From Rufibacter tibetensis (lineage in GTDB: Bacteria > Bacteroidota > Bacteroidia > Cytophagales > Hymenobacteraceae): DNA of 64,000 nucleotides. Position numbers and translations under genes: made by a program. How positions within the stretch are numbered: the stretch's first letter is position 1; each line of letters starts with the position of its first letter. The stretch spans positions 4,346,001 through 4,410,000 of the forward strand of contig NZ_CP012643.1 in assembly GCF_001310085.1 (NCBI RefSeq), read 5' to 3'. Below the pieces are notes generated by a model. It did no database searches, had not been told where the DNA came from, and was given only the letters and a program-made list of their open reading frames with translations. Positions 16,754 through 26,089 of the stretch are shown here, in pieces.

Positions 16754-18760
16754 ATGGAAACATCATTTCCCATGAACAATGAATCTCTTACGCTGGGCGG
16801 AATCTATTGCCCAAGCTTAATCAACTATACCCGCCGAGTTTCCCGAGAAGTACGTATTGGGGACCTCGCCATGGGCGGAAACAATCCCATCAGGGTACAG
16901 TCTATGACTACCGTAGACACCATGGACACCTTGGGGTCTGTGGAGCAGGTGATCAGGATGGTGGAGGCTGGTTGCGAATACGTGCGCATTACGGCTCCCA
17001 GCGTGAAAGAAGCCGAAAACCTTGGCGTAATCAAGAAAGAGTTACGTGCCAGAGGCTACAACGTGCCTTTGATAGCTGATATCCATTTCACGCCCAATGC
17101 CGCCGAGCTGGCCGCCCGCTTGGTGGAGAAGGTGCGCGTGAACCCAGGTAATTACGCTGATAAAAAGAAATTTCAGGTCATTGAATACACAGACGCTACC
17201 TACCAGGCAGAACTGGATAGAATCAGGGAGCGGTTTACACCGCTGGTGAACATCTGCAAAGAGTACGGTACCGCCATGCGCATCGGCACGAACCACGGTT
17301 CATTGTCTGACCGTATTTTAAGCCGCTACGGAGACACCCCGCTGGGCATGGTGGAAAGTGCGTTAGAGTTCCTCCGTATTTGCGAAGACCTGAACTACTA
17401 TGACGTAGTGCTTTCCATGAAAGCGAGCAATACGCAGGTCATGGTGCAAGCTTACCGGTTGCTGGTGCAGAAACTGGAGGAAGAAAGATTACAGCCGTAC
17501 CCGCTTCATTTAGGCGTCACCGAAGCTGGTGAAGGCGAAGATGGTCGAATAAAATCTGCCGTGGGCATTGGTACCCTGTTAGAGGACGGCCTGGGCGACA
17601 CAGTGCGGGTTTCCCTAACGGAGGCTCCTGAACTGGAAGCCCCGGTGGCTAAAATGCTGATTGACCGCTACGCTACTCGTGCTGGTCATACGCCCATCAA
17701 ACCGATATGCAATCTGCCGTATATTCCCTTCCAATACCATAGACGCGAAACCCGGGAGGTGCTGAACCTGGGTGGCCATAATGTGCCCAGGGTAGTGGCA
17801 GATTTAAGCCGTTTTGAGGAAATCACCTATGAAGACCTTCGGCCAGTAGGACATATTTATTCGCCTTCTCTGGACAAATTCCACATGACTGACCAGGGCG
17901 CTGACTACGTGTATACCGGCAGCACGCCCATCACGTTTATGCTCCCCAACGGTTTGAAGGAAATAGTAGATTACACTGTCTGGTTAGAAGCCGAACAACG
18001 TGAGGAGCGGTTTCCTTTGTACACGGCAGTCCAGTTTGAAACGGCTGGTTCGTATCATCCGCAGCTTAATTTTGTGCAGGTGTCACTTGGTCAGTTAACG
18101 AATGATTTCATAGAAACACTGCATAATCGTCCGGATGTGGTACTGATTCTGGAAACGGAAAACGAGCACGCCATGCCTGAACAGCGCAAAGCCTTCATCA
18201 GGCTTATGAACCAGGGGCAACCAGTACCAGTAATTATCAAGCGGTCCTATGAAGAGTTGACGGATGAACAGGTACAACTCTACGCGGCTACTGACGTGGG
18301 GGGCCTTTTGATTGACGGTTTTGGCGATGGGGTTTTGTTAAGCACCCAGGATCTCAGCTACCGGTCTAAAGAGGAGTGGGGCTACACATTAGAAGGGCTG
18401 AACAAACTAGCCTTTGGGATTCTGCAGGCTGCCCGCACCCGCATGAGTAAAACTGAGTACATCAGCTGCCCTAGTTGTGGACGTACCTTGTTTGACCTAC
18501 AGGAAACCACCGCCATGATCAGAAAACGCACTGACCATTTAAAGGGCGTGAAGATTGGCATTATGGGCTGTATTGTGAACGGGCCGGGAGAGATGGCCGA
18601 TGCTGATTACGGGTACGTGGGGGTAGGTAAAGGAAAGATTGCCTTGTACCGCGGGCAACAGGTGATAAAGAAGTCTGTGCCAGAGGAACGTGCTGTAGAT
18701 GAGTTGATTGAGTTGATCAAAGAAGACGGAAACTGGAACGATCCGGTAGGTTTAGAGTAA
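16754..18760 (+). CDS. ispG: 4-hydroxy-3-methylbut-2-en-1-yl diphosphate synthase IspG (long form)
   Basis: A 668-residue [4Fe-4S] enzyme of the MEP isoprenoid pathway that reductively converts MEcPP to HMBPP. The N-terminal TIM-barrel starts TRRVSREVRIGDLAMGGNNP. The C-terminal reductase-like domain holds the three cluster cysteines: Cys572 and Cys575 (SCPSCGRTLFDL) and Cys606 (GIMGCIVNGPGE). It is much longer than the roughly 370-residue E. coli enzyme because of an inserted domain (about residues 290-530), as in plants, chlamydiae and Bacteroidota. It is followed closely by an acyltransferase gene on the same strand, though a functional tie is unlikely. Confidence 0.96.
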   Translation: METSFPMNNESLTLGGIYCPSLINYTRRVSREVRIGDLAMGGNNPIRVQSMTTVDTMDTLGSVEQVIRMVEAGCEYVRITAPSVKEAENLGVIKKELRARGYNVPLIADIHFTPNAAELAARLVEKVRVNPGNYADKKKFQVIEYTDATYQAELDRIRERFTPLVNICKEYGTAMRIGTNHGSLSDRILSRYGDTPLGMVESALEFLRICEDLNYYDVVLSMKASNTQVMVQAYRLLVQKLEEERLQPYPLHLGVTEAGEGEDGRIKSAVGIGTLLEDGLGDTVRVSLTEAPELEAPVAKMLIDRYATRAGHTPIKPICNLPYIPFQYHRRETREVLNLGGHNVPRVVADLSRFEEITYEDLRPVGHIYSPSLDKFHMTDQGADYVYTGSTPITFMLPNGLKEIVDYTVWLEAEQREERFPLYTAVQFETAGSYHPQLNFVQVSLGQLTNDFIETLHNRPDVVLILETENEHAMPEQRKAFIRLMNQGQPVPVIIKRSYEELTDEQVQLYAATDVGGLLIDGFGDGVLLSTQDLSYRSKEEWGYTLEGLNKLAFGILQAARTRMSKTEYISCPSCGRTLFDLQETTAMIRKRTDHLKGVKIGIMGCIVNGPGEMADADYGYVGVGKGKIALYRGQQVIKKSVPEERAVDELIELIKEDGNWNDPVGLE

Positions 18761-18835
18761 CTATAGACCTTGAATACCCAGAAGGTACCTTTACCGTTAA
18801 TTTCGTCAATAAATAAAGTCCACCAAAAACAAGAA

Positions 18836-19825
18836 ATGGTTGGGCTGCACCTACTCCGCATTTTTGGGGCCTTCTCTGTTGTGGTGATTCACTCTTCCGT
18901 TCCTATCACCTTTGGGTTTGGTAAAGTAAGTGATCATTTTTGGTTCATGAGTAATGCGCTCGAGTCTTTTTTTAGGTCAGGAGTAGGGATTTTCCTGCTG
19001 CTTTCCGGAGTTTTGCTTATTCCTAAAATAACAAATCGCGGGGAGTTCCTTAAGAAAAGACTTATGAGGGTTGTACCTCCTTTTCTATTCTGGTCTTTTG
19101 CTTACTGCTATCAAGCTAGAGCGCATTTTCCGCTTACACCGATAGAGATATTCCAAAAGATAGTTCATGGGGCTTCAACTCATTTATGGTTTGTACAAAC
19201 CATTATCTTGCTTTACATTGGCTGTACTTTTTTTGGCCCTTTAATTTCAAAGCTAGAGAAGAGACATTTACTTTTTTTGTTGATTATAAGTGAAATGTTG
19301 CTGTTAGCGAGCCTGTATTATGAGGAATACCCATGGCTTAATGAGGTAAGAACATTGTGGGCAGGCTTTGTATTTATGCTTATGGGTTTTTACTTCAGTA
19401 AGTTAAAAATAGGTCTGAGAAAAAGGAGAATATATGGACTAATGATGTTCTTTGGCGGAACAATTTCCACCTTTGTAGGTACGTATCTTTATTCTAAAAT
19501 TGAAGGCAGCTTTCAAGATTATTTCTATAGTATATTATCTCCAATCATTCTGTTCAAAACTTCCGGAACATATCTATTCTTTACCTCCATATCTCTTAAA
19601 GAAGGATTGTTGTTAAATTTCATAAGAGGAATTGCCAAAACCACTTTTGGGGTGTACCTCATTCACCCCCTTATTCTAGACGCGGTTTTATTCAAGCTTG
19701 GTATCTCGTATCAATTGGTAAATCCCTTAGTTGGGGTAACAGTAACGTCCATGTTGTGTTTTGCTATTTCTTCTCTGTTTTTTTATTTTCTCTCAAAATT
19801 TAGATACAGTAACTATTTGATGTAG
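18836..19825 (+). CDS. Acyltransferase family 3 membrane protein, AT-rich
   Basis: A polytopic membrane protein of about 329 residues of the acyltransferase-3 (OafA/WecH-like) family, with about ten hydrophobic segments. The family signature at the N-terminus is LHLLRIFGAFSVVVIHSS, including the catalytic-type His, and VYLIHPLILD lies near the C-terminus. I prefer ATG 18836 (MVGLHLLRIFG); a TTG at 18770 would add 22 polar residues. These enzymes O-acetylate or succinylate sugars or lipids at the membrane. Base composition is visibly more AT-rich than ispG and other neighbours, which suggests later acquisition. No sugar-biosynthesis genes accompany it. Confidence 0.85.
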   Translation: MVGLHLLRIFGAFSVVVIHSSVPITFGFGKVSDHFWFMSNALESFFRSGVGIFLLLSGVLLIPKITNRGEFLKKRLMRVVPPFLFWSFAYCYQARAHFPLTPIEIFQKIVHGASTHLWFVQTIILLYIGCTFFGPLISKLEKRHLLFLLIISEMLLLASLYYEEYPWLNEVRTLWAGFVFMLMGFYFSKLKIGLRKRRIYGLMMFFGGTISTFVGTYLYSKIEGSFQDYFYSILSPIILFKTSGTYLFFTSISLKEGLLLNFIRGIAKTTFGVYLIHPLILDAVLFKLGISYQLVNPLVGVTVTSMLCFAISSLFFYFLSKFRYSNYLM

Positions 19826-19861
19826 TTTATTGTTGTTTATATGAACATTATAATTTTAAAG

Positions 19862-20032
19862 ATGAAAGGCCTCTTTGATTTCTCAGAAGTTGCAACGTAC
19901 TTCTTCCGTAAGAAGGACCCTAACCGTAAAACTAACTTCAACCTTCGCACCATGCACACCATAAATAAGGTGTCTATGCTCATGTTCCTATTCGGGTTGA
20001 TCTATTTGATTTTTAAATGGGTGGCTCACTAA
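19862..20032 (+). CDS. DUF6728 family small membrane protein
   Basis: A 56-residue protein reading MKGLFDFSEVATYFFRKKDP, then NFNLRTMHTINKVSM and a C-terminal transmembrane helix (MLMFLFGLIYLIFKW). This matches the small Bacteroidota family DUF6728 as I remember it, which has no known function. An in-frame ATG seven codons upstream is possible but gives a hydrophobic N-terminus unlike the family. A strong terminator follows about 25 bp after the stop. Confidence 0.8.
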   Translation: MKGLFDFSEVATYFFRKKDPNRKTNFNLRTMHTINKVSMLMFLFGLIYLIFKWVAH

Positions 20033-20056
20033 GGGCTACTATTTTTATACATACAG

Positions 20057-20090
20057 AACCACTTGTTCCCAGAGCAAGTGGTTTTTTATT
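20057..20090 (+). terminator. Intrinsic terminator after the DUF6728 gene
   Basis: AACCACTTG pairs with CAAGTGGTT over a 9-base loop, followed by TTTTATTT. It lies just upstream of the next plus-strand gene and insulates it. Confidence 0.85.
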
Positions 20091-20103
20091 TATCTTCCCT
20101 GCC

Positions 20104-20457
20104 ATGAACATTGAACAATTCAGAGAGCACTGCCTCAGTAAACCTCAGGTAGAGGAGACTCTTCCTTTTGACCAGGACACATTGGTCTTCAAAGTGGCAG
20201 GCAAGATGTTCGCCTTGTGCAGCATGTCACATTACGCTGAAGGAGTGGCCCTGAAATGTGATCCGGAGCGGGCAGTAGACCTAAGAGAACAATACCCAGC
20301 TATTCAACCGGGGTACCATATGAACAAAAAGCACTGGAATACCATTTCCCCCGAAGCGTTTCTGCCGATGGGCCTTTTACCAGAATTGATTGACCATTCC
20401 TACAACCTGGTGGTTCAGGGATTGCCAAAGAAACTAAGAGGAGAGTTGGGCTTGTAA
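20104..20457 (+). CDS. MmcQ/YjbR family protein
   Basis: A 117-residue protein of the YjbR/MmcQ fold, a small DNA-binding-like domain of the CyaY type. Typical features are the start MNIEQFREHCLSKPQVEETL, then FDQDTLVFKVAGKMFAL, KCDPERAVDLREQYP, and PGYHMNKKHWNTI. The ATG at 20104 gives the family's usual N-terminus; the longer open frame runs through the preceding terminator and is rejected. The biological role is unclear. It is a single gene between a terminator and a convergent small gene. Confidence 0.9.
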   Translation: MNIEQFREHCLSKPQVEETLPFDQDTLVFKVAGKMFALCSMSHYAEGVALKCDPERAVDLREQYPAIQPGYHMNKKHWNTISPEAFLPMGLLPELIDHSYNLVVQGLPKKLRGELGL

Positions 20458-20572
20458 ATAGGTTGAAGAAAGTACCCCTGGGTTTTCTGATGAGCTTTGG
20501 AAAACACCAGGTAAAAGCCTCCTGTACTTGAATCTATTCCGATAAGAATACCAGAAGCAAAGTCACAACCCT

Positions 20573-20869
20573 TTAGGAGAACCGCTTTTGAGTGAGGTTT
20601 GATTTTGCAAAACCTATTCGTTTCCGGCTTATCAATCCTGTGAAGATCAGCCCTATCCCTAAAGTGCTTAGCCCGGCAGTGAACCCAGCATCATAGTTGT
20701 AGTGCCATTCTACCCGCCAGTCATTCTTTGATTCCAGTGCCTCATAGACTGTCCTGGTTATTTCTTCTCCTGCGGTGCGGTGAAAATACCTGTTGTGGTT
20801 AAAATAATAACCTGCTCCTACTGCAACCAGTAAGGCTAGGCCGAGGATGATATTGTACCGTTTCACCAT
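20573..20869 (-). CDS. Small two-helix membrane protein, unknown
   Basis: A 98-residue protein that I do not recognise, with two hydrophobic segments (IILGLALLVAVGAGYYF and AGFTAGLSTLGIGLIFTGLI). A polar stretch between them (HRTAGEEITRTVYEALESKNDWRVEW) is predicted to face the periplasm, and the tail is basic. The coding-like composition and ATG start support a real gene. It lies on the same strand as leuS, downstream of it and beyond the leuS terminator. Confidence 0.55.
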   Translation of the reverse strand: MVKRYNIILGLALLVAVGAGYYFNHNRYFHRTAGEEITRTVYEALESKNDWRVEWHYNYDAGFTAGLSTLGIGLIFTGLISRKRIGFAKSNLTQKRFS

Positions 20870-20950
20870 GTAATGAAGATATAAAATATTTCAGCGTATA
20901 CGTATAGCGAAAGTAAATAAATGGTTCTGGTGGTACCACTTAGCTATAAA

Positions 20951-20985
20951 ACAAAAGCCTGATCTACTAAAGATCAGGCTTTTGT
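20951..20985. terminator. Intrinsic terminator downstream of leuS
   Basis: A perfect 15-bp stem (ACAAAAGCCTGATCT with its complement) with a 5-base loop lies just after the minus-strand leuS gene, with T-runs on both strands. Confidence 0.9.
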
Positions 20986-21032
20986 TTTAATTGGTGTTTT
21001 AGGCTTATCTCCTTAAAAAGAGCGTTAAAATT

Positions 21033-23804
21033 TTAGATCACTACGTTGACAATTTTACCGGGCACTACAATTACCTTCTTCACCGGTTTACCTTCTAACA
21101 GTTTCTGAACCTGCTCTGATGCCAGTACTTCTTTCTCCACGTCTTCTTTAGACATTTTCAGGTCAAAGGTGAGTTTAGATTTCACTTTGCCGTTAATGGA
21201 GATAGGGTAGTCAAAGGTGCTCTCCGTTAAGAATTCCTCTTTCCACTCAGGAAAAGCAGCGTAGGCGATGCTTTCTGTATGGCCAAGGCGGCTCCACAGT
21301 TCTTCCGTGATGTGTGGCGCGTAAGGTGCTAGCACAATGGTAAGCGGCTCCAGAATGGCGCGTTTTTTGGTTTTAAGAGCAGTTAACTCGTTCACGCAGA
21401 TCATGAACTGGCTCACGCTGGTCCCGAAGGAGAAGCGCTCAACGTCTTCCTCTATCTTCTTGATGGTCTTGTGCAAAGACTTCAACTCAGCCGGAGTAGG
21501 TTGCTCGTCTGTCAAAGCCAGATTTCCCTGCTCGTCAAAAAACAACTTCCAGAAGCGGCGCAGGAACTTGTACACGCCGTCCATGCCGTTGGTGTTCCAG
21601 GGCTTGAACTGCTCTAAAGGTCCTAAAAACATTTCGTACATGCGCAGGGTATCGGCACCGTATTCTTCTACCAGCACATCTGGGTTCACCACGTTGTGCT
21701 TGGATTTAGACATCTTCTCAATTTCAACCCCCACCACGTATTTACCGTCTTCCAGTATGAACTCGGCATCAGCAAAGTCAGGTCTCCAGGCTTTGAATTT
21801 CTCCAGATCCAGCACATCATTCTCTACAATGTTTACGTCAACGTGCAGCGCTGTAACCTCGTGTTGGTCTTTCAGGCCATGGGAGACAAAGGTGTTGGAA
21901 TCTTTGATGCGATACACAAAGTTTGACCGGCCCTGGATCATGCCCTGATTTATGAGTTTCTTGAACGGCTCTTCCTGGTTCACCAACCCGAGGTCAAAAA
22001 GGAACTTGTTCCAGAAGCGGGAGTAGAGAAGGTGGCCAGTCGCGTGCTCAGAACCACCAATGTACAAGTCCACGTTCTGCCAGTAATCAATGGCTTCTTT
22101 ACCAGCGAAAGCCTTGTTGTTTTTAGGGTCCATGTAGCGGTACCAGTACCAGCTGGAGCCTGCCCAACCGGGCATAGTGCTCAGCTCGTACTCGTATTCG
22201 CCCCGGTATTTCCAGTTCTGCGCCCGGCCCAATGGTGGCTCACCTGTTTCTGTAGGAAGGTAAGCATCTACCTCTGGTAGCACCAATGGCAGTTCGTCTT
22301 CTTCCAGCAACGCCGGAATATCTTCTTTGTAATACACCGGAACCGGCTCACCCCAGTAGCGCTGACGACCAAACACGGCATCGCGCATTCTATAGTTGAT
22401 GCGGGCTTTGCCTACGCCCAGTTCCTCAGCGCGCTGAATACCGGCTATAATGGCTTCTTTCACATCAAGGCCGTTGAGGAAACCGGAGTTAATGATTTTT
22501 CCTTCTTTGGCGACAAAGGCCTCTTTGTTTAAATCACCACCAGCTACTACTTCCGGGATTGGTAAGTTGAATTTCTTGGCGAAAGCGTAGTCACGGGTGT
22601 CATGACCGGGAACGGCCATCACGGCACCGGTACCATAACCCGCCAACACGTAATCAGCAATCCAAACGGGGATTTTCTCCCCAGAAATAGGGTTGATGGC
22701 GTAAGAACCGGTGAAGGTTCCGGTGACGGTTTTCACGTCAGACATACGGTCGCGCTCTGAGCGGTTTTTGGCCCAGGTCACATATTCTTCTACTTCGGCG
22801 CGCTGCTCTGGCGTGGTGAGTTCTTCCACGTATTCGTGTTCCGGGGCCAAAACCACGAAACTAGCGCCAAAGATGGTGTCAATACGGGTGGTGAACACAG
22901 TGATGTGCTTGTGCTCGTGCCCATACAGTTGAAAGCGCAGTTCAGCCCCCACAGATTTCCCGATCCAGTTACGCTGCATTTCTTTTACCGGCTCTGGCCA
23001 ATCAATGGTATCCAAACCCTGCAACAGGCGCTCAGCATAGGCCGTGATGCGCATCATCCACTGCTTCATGAGTTTGCGCTCTACCGGGTAGCCGCCACGC
23101 TCAGAAACGCCATCTTTTACCTCGTCATTCGCCAAAACAGTTCCTAATTGCGGGCACCAGTTTACCACAGCTTCCGACAAGAAGGTTAAGCGATATTTCA
23201 ATAAGAGGTCTTGCTGTTCCTTTTCAGAAAGTCTGGCCCAGGCATCGGCGGTCACGTGCGGGGTGTCTTCGTCGCAGGCGGCGTTTACGTGGGTGTTGCC
23301 CCGCATCTTGAACTCGGCTACCAGAGTGTCAATCGGCTCGGCTTTGTCAGTGGCGTAGTTGTACCAGCTGTTGAACAACTGCATGAAGATCCACTGCGTC
23401 CACTTGTAGTAATCAGGGTCTGAGGTGCGCACTTCGCGGTCCCAGTCAAAGGAGAAGCCCAGGTTGTTCAGCTGCTCAATGTAGCGCTCAATGTTCTGCT
23501 TGGTGGTCACAGCCGGGTGCTGCCCTGTCTGAATGGCGTACTGCTCAGCGGGTAACCCGAAGGAGTCAAAACCCATTGGGTGCAGCACGTTAAAACCTTT
23601 CAGGCGCTTGTAACGGCTCACAATGTCAGAGGCGATGTACCCGAGCGGGTGCCCTACGTGCAGACCAGCTCCTGATGGGTAAGGGAACATGTCCAGCGAA
23701 TAGAACTTCGGTTTGCTTGTATCTATTTCTGTCTTGAAGGTTTTGTTTTCGCTCCAGAAGCGCTGCCACTTCTGCTCAATGGATCGGTAGTCGTACTCAG
23801 ACAT
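21033..23804 (-). CDS. leuS: Leucyl-tRNA synthetase
   Basis: A class I aminoacyl-tRNA synthetase of about 923 residues that charges tRNA-Leu. The HIGH-type motif is HVGHPLGY (residues 49-56) and the KMSKS loop is [19 protein letters not shown]1 editing domain with the expected [20 protein letters not shown] is present, as are the catalytic-domain motif [15 protein letters not shown] and an anticodon-binding C-terminus. I start it at ATG 23804 ([17 protein letters not shown]), which is the family's usual beginning; an upstream start would add 11 residues. It appears monocistronic. Confidence 0.97.
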   Translation of the reverse strand: MSEYDYRSIEQKWQRFWSENKTFKTEIDTSKPKFYSLDMFPYPSGAGLHVGHPLGYIASDIVSRYKRLKGFNVLHPMGFDSFGLPAEQYAIQTGQHPAVTTKQNIERYIEQLNNLGFSFDWDREVRTSDPDYYKWTQWIFMQLFNSWYNYATDKAEPIDTLVAEFKMRGNTHVNAACDEDTPHVTADAWARLSEKEQQDLLLKYRLTFLSEAVVNWCPQLGTVLANDEVKDGVSERGGYPVERKLMKQWMMRITAYAERLLQGLDTIDWPEPVKEMQRNWIGKSVGAELRFQLYGHEHKHITVFTTRIDTIFGASFVVLAPEHEYVEELTTPEQRAEVEEYVTWAKNRSERDRMSDVKTVTGTFTGSYAINPISGEKIPVWIADYVLAGYGTGAVMAVPGHDTRDYAFAKKFNLPIPEVVAGGDLNKEAFVAKEGKIINSGFLNGLDVKEAIIAGIQRAEELGVGKARINYRMRDAVFGRQRYWGEPVPVYYKEDIPALLEEDELPLVLPEVDAYLPTETGEPPLGRAQNWKYRGEYEYELSTMPGWAGSSWYWYRYMDPKNNKAFAGKEAIDYWQNVDLYIGGSEHATGHLLYSRFWNKFLFDLGLVNQEEPFKKLINQGMIQGRSNFVYRIKDSNTFVSHGLKDQHEVTALHVDVNIVENDVLDLEKFKAWRPDFADAEFILEDGKYVVGVEIEKMSKSKHNVVNPDVLVEEYGADTLRMYEMFLGPLEQFKPWNTNGMDGVYKFLRRFWKLFFDEQGNLALTDEQPTPAELKSLHKTIKKIEEDVERFSFGTSVSQFMICVNELTALKTKKRAILEPLTIVLAPYAPHITEELWSRLGHTESIAYAAFPEWKEEFLTESTFDYPISINGKVKSKLTFDLKMSKEDVEKEVLASEQVQKLLEGKPVKKVIVVPGKIVNVVI

Positions 23805-23956
23805 GGGTATGGTTTCAGGTATTGCGTACAAGTTCAAAGGTCCTAATAAAGGCCTATGACAAAAGTAAGGGAATTTAGGTTAAGGTCAGAAGGCTTGCTT
23901 TTGGTTGTAAGTTAAAATTGCCAATTTGCTTTCTCCCAAACAGCCTACTTTACTTC

Positions 23957-24460
23957 ATGAACGTGCTCCTTTTTCTAGAAGACCACAGAAATTACCAAAA
24001 ACTTAAATATTTAATGGTTTTGCCTCTTTTGTTTGCGGTTCTTCTGTTGGTAGATGGCTTCCTTCCGGAAAAAAGTGCCGAGCACAAAGAATATTATATT
24101 TATGGCAACACTGGAGGTGGACGCTATTCTGATTCCGGAAAATATTTAAAAACGCTTTTAAGGAAAATTACGATAACAAACGAGGTTTACTATGATCTTG
24201 ATCATTTACAACCAGTGCAGTTTATCCATACACCTCTTTTTGAAACCTTTAAATTATTGGTCTACAAGAGTAGGGAACAGCCAGATACCTCGTATGAGTA
24301 CCAGCCACTGTTTTCTGTGTATAGTTTTCACTCATTGTGGGTTTGGCTACTGGTAGCAGTATCGTGTGTAGCCCTGCTTGCGAAACATCCTGAAATAATT
24401 TCCTATGCCTCAATTTTATCTTGGGCTTTAGCTATACTTCTCTTGTTGGCGATTATCTAA
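23957..24460 (+). CDS. Membrane protein of unknown function
   Basis: A 167-residue protein starting at ATG 23957 (MNVLLFLEDHRNYQKLKYLM). A first transmembrane helix (VLPLLFAVLLLVDGFL), an extracytoplasmic polar domain of about 90 residues (YYIYGNTGGGRYSDSGKYLKT onward) and two C-terminal helices (LWVWLLVAVSCVALL; SILSWALAILLLLAII) give it a three-helix layout. I do not recognise the family. It is AT-rich compared with leuS. It stands alone with a terminator downstream. Confidence 0.6.
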   Translation: MNVLLFLEDHRNYQKLKYLMVLPLLFAVLLLVDGFLPEKSAEHKEYYIYGNTGGGRYSDSGKYLKTLLRKITITNEVYYDLDHLQPVQFIHTPLFETFKLLVYKSREQPDTSYEYQPLFSVYSFHSLWVWLLVAVSCVALLAKHPEIISYASILSWALAILLLLAII

Positions 24461-24510
24461 TCAAACAAGCAGGTGTGGATTTTAAGGATAACTTTAAAAA
24501 AAAAACTTTG

Positions 24511-24550
24511 AGCAGGTTTGATTCCTTTTATAGGAATTAAACCTGTTTTA
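24511..24550 (+). terminator. Intrinsic terminator
   Basis: AGCAGGTTTGATTCC pairs with GGAATTAAACCTGTT, allowing G-T pairs, over a 7-base loop and runs into TTTT. It follows the membrane-protein gene. Confidence 0.7.
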
Positions 24551-24607
24551 AGACCATTTTGATGAAACAACCCTCACCCCCAGAAGTCCTTCCCTAGCCA
24601 TAAAATC

Positions 24608-25333
24608 TTACAGCAAACCCGCCAAAGGGTCAACCCCGTTCCAGGTTCCTTTGCTGGAAAGAGGCGTAAAACGGGCGAACATTTCTTCTGAATACCACCC
24701 TTGGGTGCGAGTACGTTTGATTACTTCTCGGTGAGTGGCTTGTTTATAGGCGAAGGCTTTCATGCTGGCTTCATCGCGCCAAAGGCTGAAGGTGGCTTGC
24801 CGTATCAAAGGTGCTTCCCCTAACCCAATAGAGGCCAGTAGCCCCTCGGCGTGGTCTAAACTTTGGCTGGTTTTGGGCACGTTTCGCCAAAAATCAATGG
24901 CTTTGGTAACCCTAATGGAGGCGCGGGTAAGTACGGCAATGGGAGCACCTTCGGGTGCCTTAAGGGTTTGCTGCGTAAACGGATTCTGCCCGTTCCATAA
25001 GCCATGGGCTTGTAATGGCTGTAAGGCCAACGTGTACTGCTCAAAGGTGTGTTGCCGGTATTCCTCCAGCAGTGGATGAGACCCATAAAAGTCTTCGGCG
25101 GCTGAGGGGCTGTCCCAAGTGGCCATGAACCCATAACGGTACCAATTGGGCTTCAAACTAAAACCACGGCCCTGACCGCTGCCCAGTAATTTGAAGAAGT
25201 TCAGGCCTTTTATTTTCTGAAGCACGGGTACCGAGGTTCCCATCTGAGCCAGGCCCCAACGCCAGTGACCAGGTTTTATCCCGAATAAGGTAAGGGTAGT
25301 ATGCGCAGGTTGAGAAGGAGCCAGAGGTGCCAA
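24608..25333 (-). CDS. Spheroidene monooxygenase (CrtA)-like protein
   Basis: A 241-residue protein similar to the CrtA family of carotenoid oxygenases: LTLFGIKPGHWRWGLAQMG, then FFKLLGSGQGRGFSLKPNWY, RYGFMATWDS, and a C-terminal half with AVLTRASIRVTKAIDFWRNVP and RQATFSLWRDEASMKAFAY. In purple bacteria CrtA adds a keto group to acyclic carotenoids. Bacteroidota homologues are common, but many lack a carotenoid cluster next to them, as here, so the substrate is open. No ATG is available after the upstream stop; the best start is TTG at 25333. Confidence 0.8.
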   Translation of the reverse strand: MAPLAPSQPAHTTLTLFGIKPGHWRWGLAQMGTSVPVLQKIKGLNFFKLLGSGQGRGFSLKPNWYRYGFMATWDSPSAAEDFYGSHPLLEEYRQHTFEQYTLALQPLQAHGLWNGQNPFTQQTLKAPEGAPIAVLTRASIRVTKAIDFWRNVPKTSQSLDHAEGLLASIGLGEAPLIRQATFSLWRDEASMKAFAYKQATHREVIKRTRTQGWYSEEMFARFTPLSSKGTWNGVDPLAGLL

Positions 25334-25420
25334 GCAGAAAGTTTTGATTGAATGTTTTACGCCGGTTTTCTTAAAAGTAGCCTTAAATCAGGAGCGGAAC
25401 AAACCCCTGCAGGGCATAAA

Positions 25421-25449
25421 AAAAGGGAGCCGAAACTCCCTTTCTTTAC
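25421..25449 (-). terminator. Intrinsic terminator of the PNPOx-like gene
   Basis: AAAGGGAG pairs with CTCCCTTT over a 6-base loop, flanked by an A-run that becomes a T-tract on the minus strand. It lies immediately after the stop of the minus-strand gene. Confidence 0.75.
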
Positions 25450-25455
25450 TCATAA

Positions 25456-25959
25456 CTACAAATTGATCTTTTTGTTTTCTCCCGGGTGGGCTGGCTCCCC
25501 GGTTATAGCCGCTTTGACCATTCCGTAGAGGTGCACTACGGCACTGTTAGGAGAATCCCAGTACTCAGCCTGGTCTATGGTCACTTTGATTAAGCCGATG
25601 TTCGGATCATCTTTTCCTTCGGGGAACCAGGCCTTCATGGCAGGGTTCCAGAGTTCGTTTATCTTTTGCTGATCGCGCAGCACCTGTGCATGGCCAGAAA
25701 CTGACACATACAGGTTGTTACTTGGCTGGGCGTAACTCAGGTTTACGTGGCTGTCTTGTTTTATCTCATGGGTTTTGCCAGACTGGTACCCGGTAAAGAA
25801 CCAAATGGTGCCGTCTTCCTCAACGGTCATGTGCCGCATTGGGCGGGAGCGGATGGTACCATCGGGCTCCACGGTGCTGAACATGGCCGTGTCTATGTCT
25901 TTGATTTTACTTATAAAGGCTTGCAATTCGCCTTGTTTTTGGCTTTGTTGATTTTCCAT
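25456..25959 (-). CDS. Pyridoxamine 5'-phosphate oxidase-fold general stress protein
   Basis: A 167-residue split-barrel flavin-binding protein of the general stress protein 26 type. Signature parts are MFSTVEPDGTIRSRPMRHM, TIWFFTGYQSGKTHEI, VNLSYAQPSNNLYVSVSG and NPAMKAWFPEGKDDP. It probably binds FMN or F420-like cofactors and reduces small molecules, though its substrate is unknown. True PdxH function is unlikely because the protein is shorter and lacks the PNPOx C-terminal dimerisation region. It is transcribed towards the crtA-like gene, with a terminator between. Confidence 0.9.
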   Translation of the reverse strand: MENQQSQKQGELQAFISKIKDIDTAMFSTVEPDGTIRSRPMRHMTVEEDGTIWFFTGYQSGKTHEIKQDSHVNLSYAQPSNNLYVSVSGHAQVLRDQQKINELWNPAMKAWFPEGKDDPNIGLIKVTIDQAEYWDSPNSAVVHLYGMVKAAITGEPAHPGENKKINL

Positions 25960-26089
25960 AGTAAGATTAGGTCAATTATCGCTTTAAAGAAATACGGGCA
26001 GCCGCCTTTAAGGGTTCCTTTTAGGGCAGGCAAGGGTACGCACGTACCTTCATAACCAGAATCCGTACCTATGGTTTAAACATTAACCC

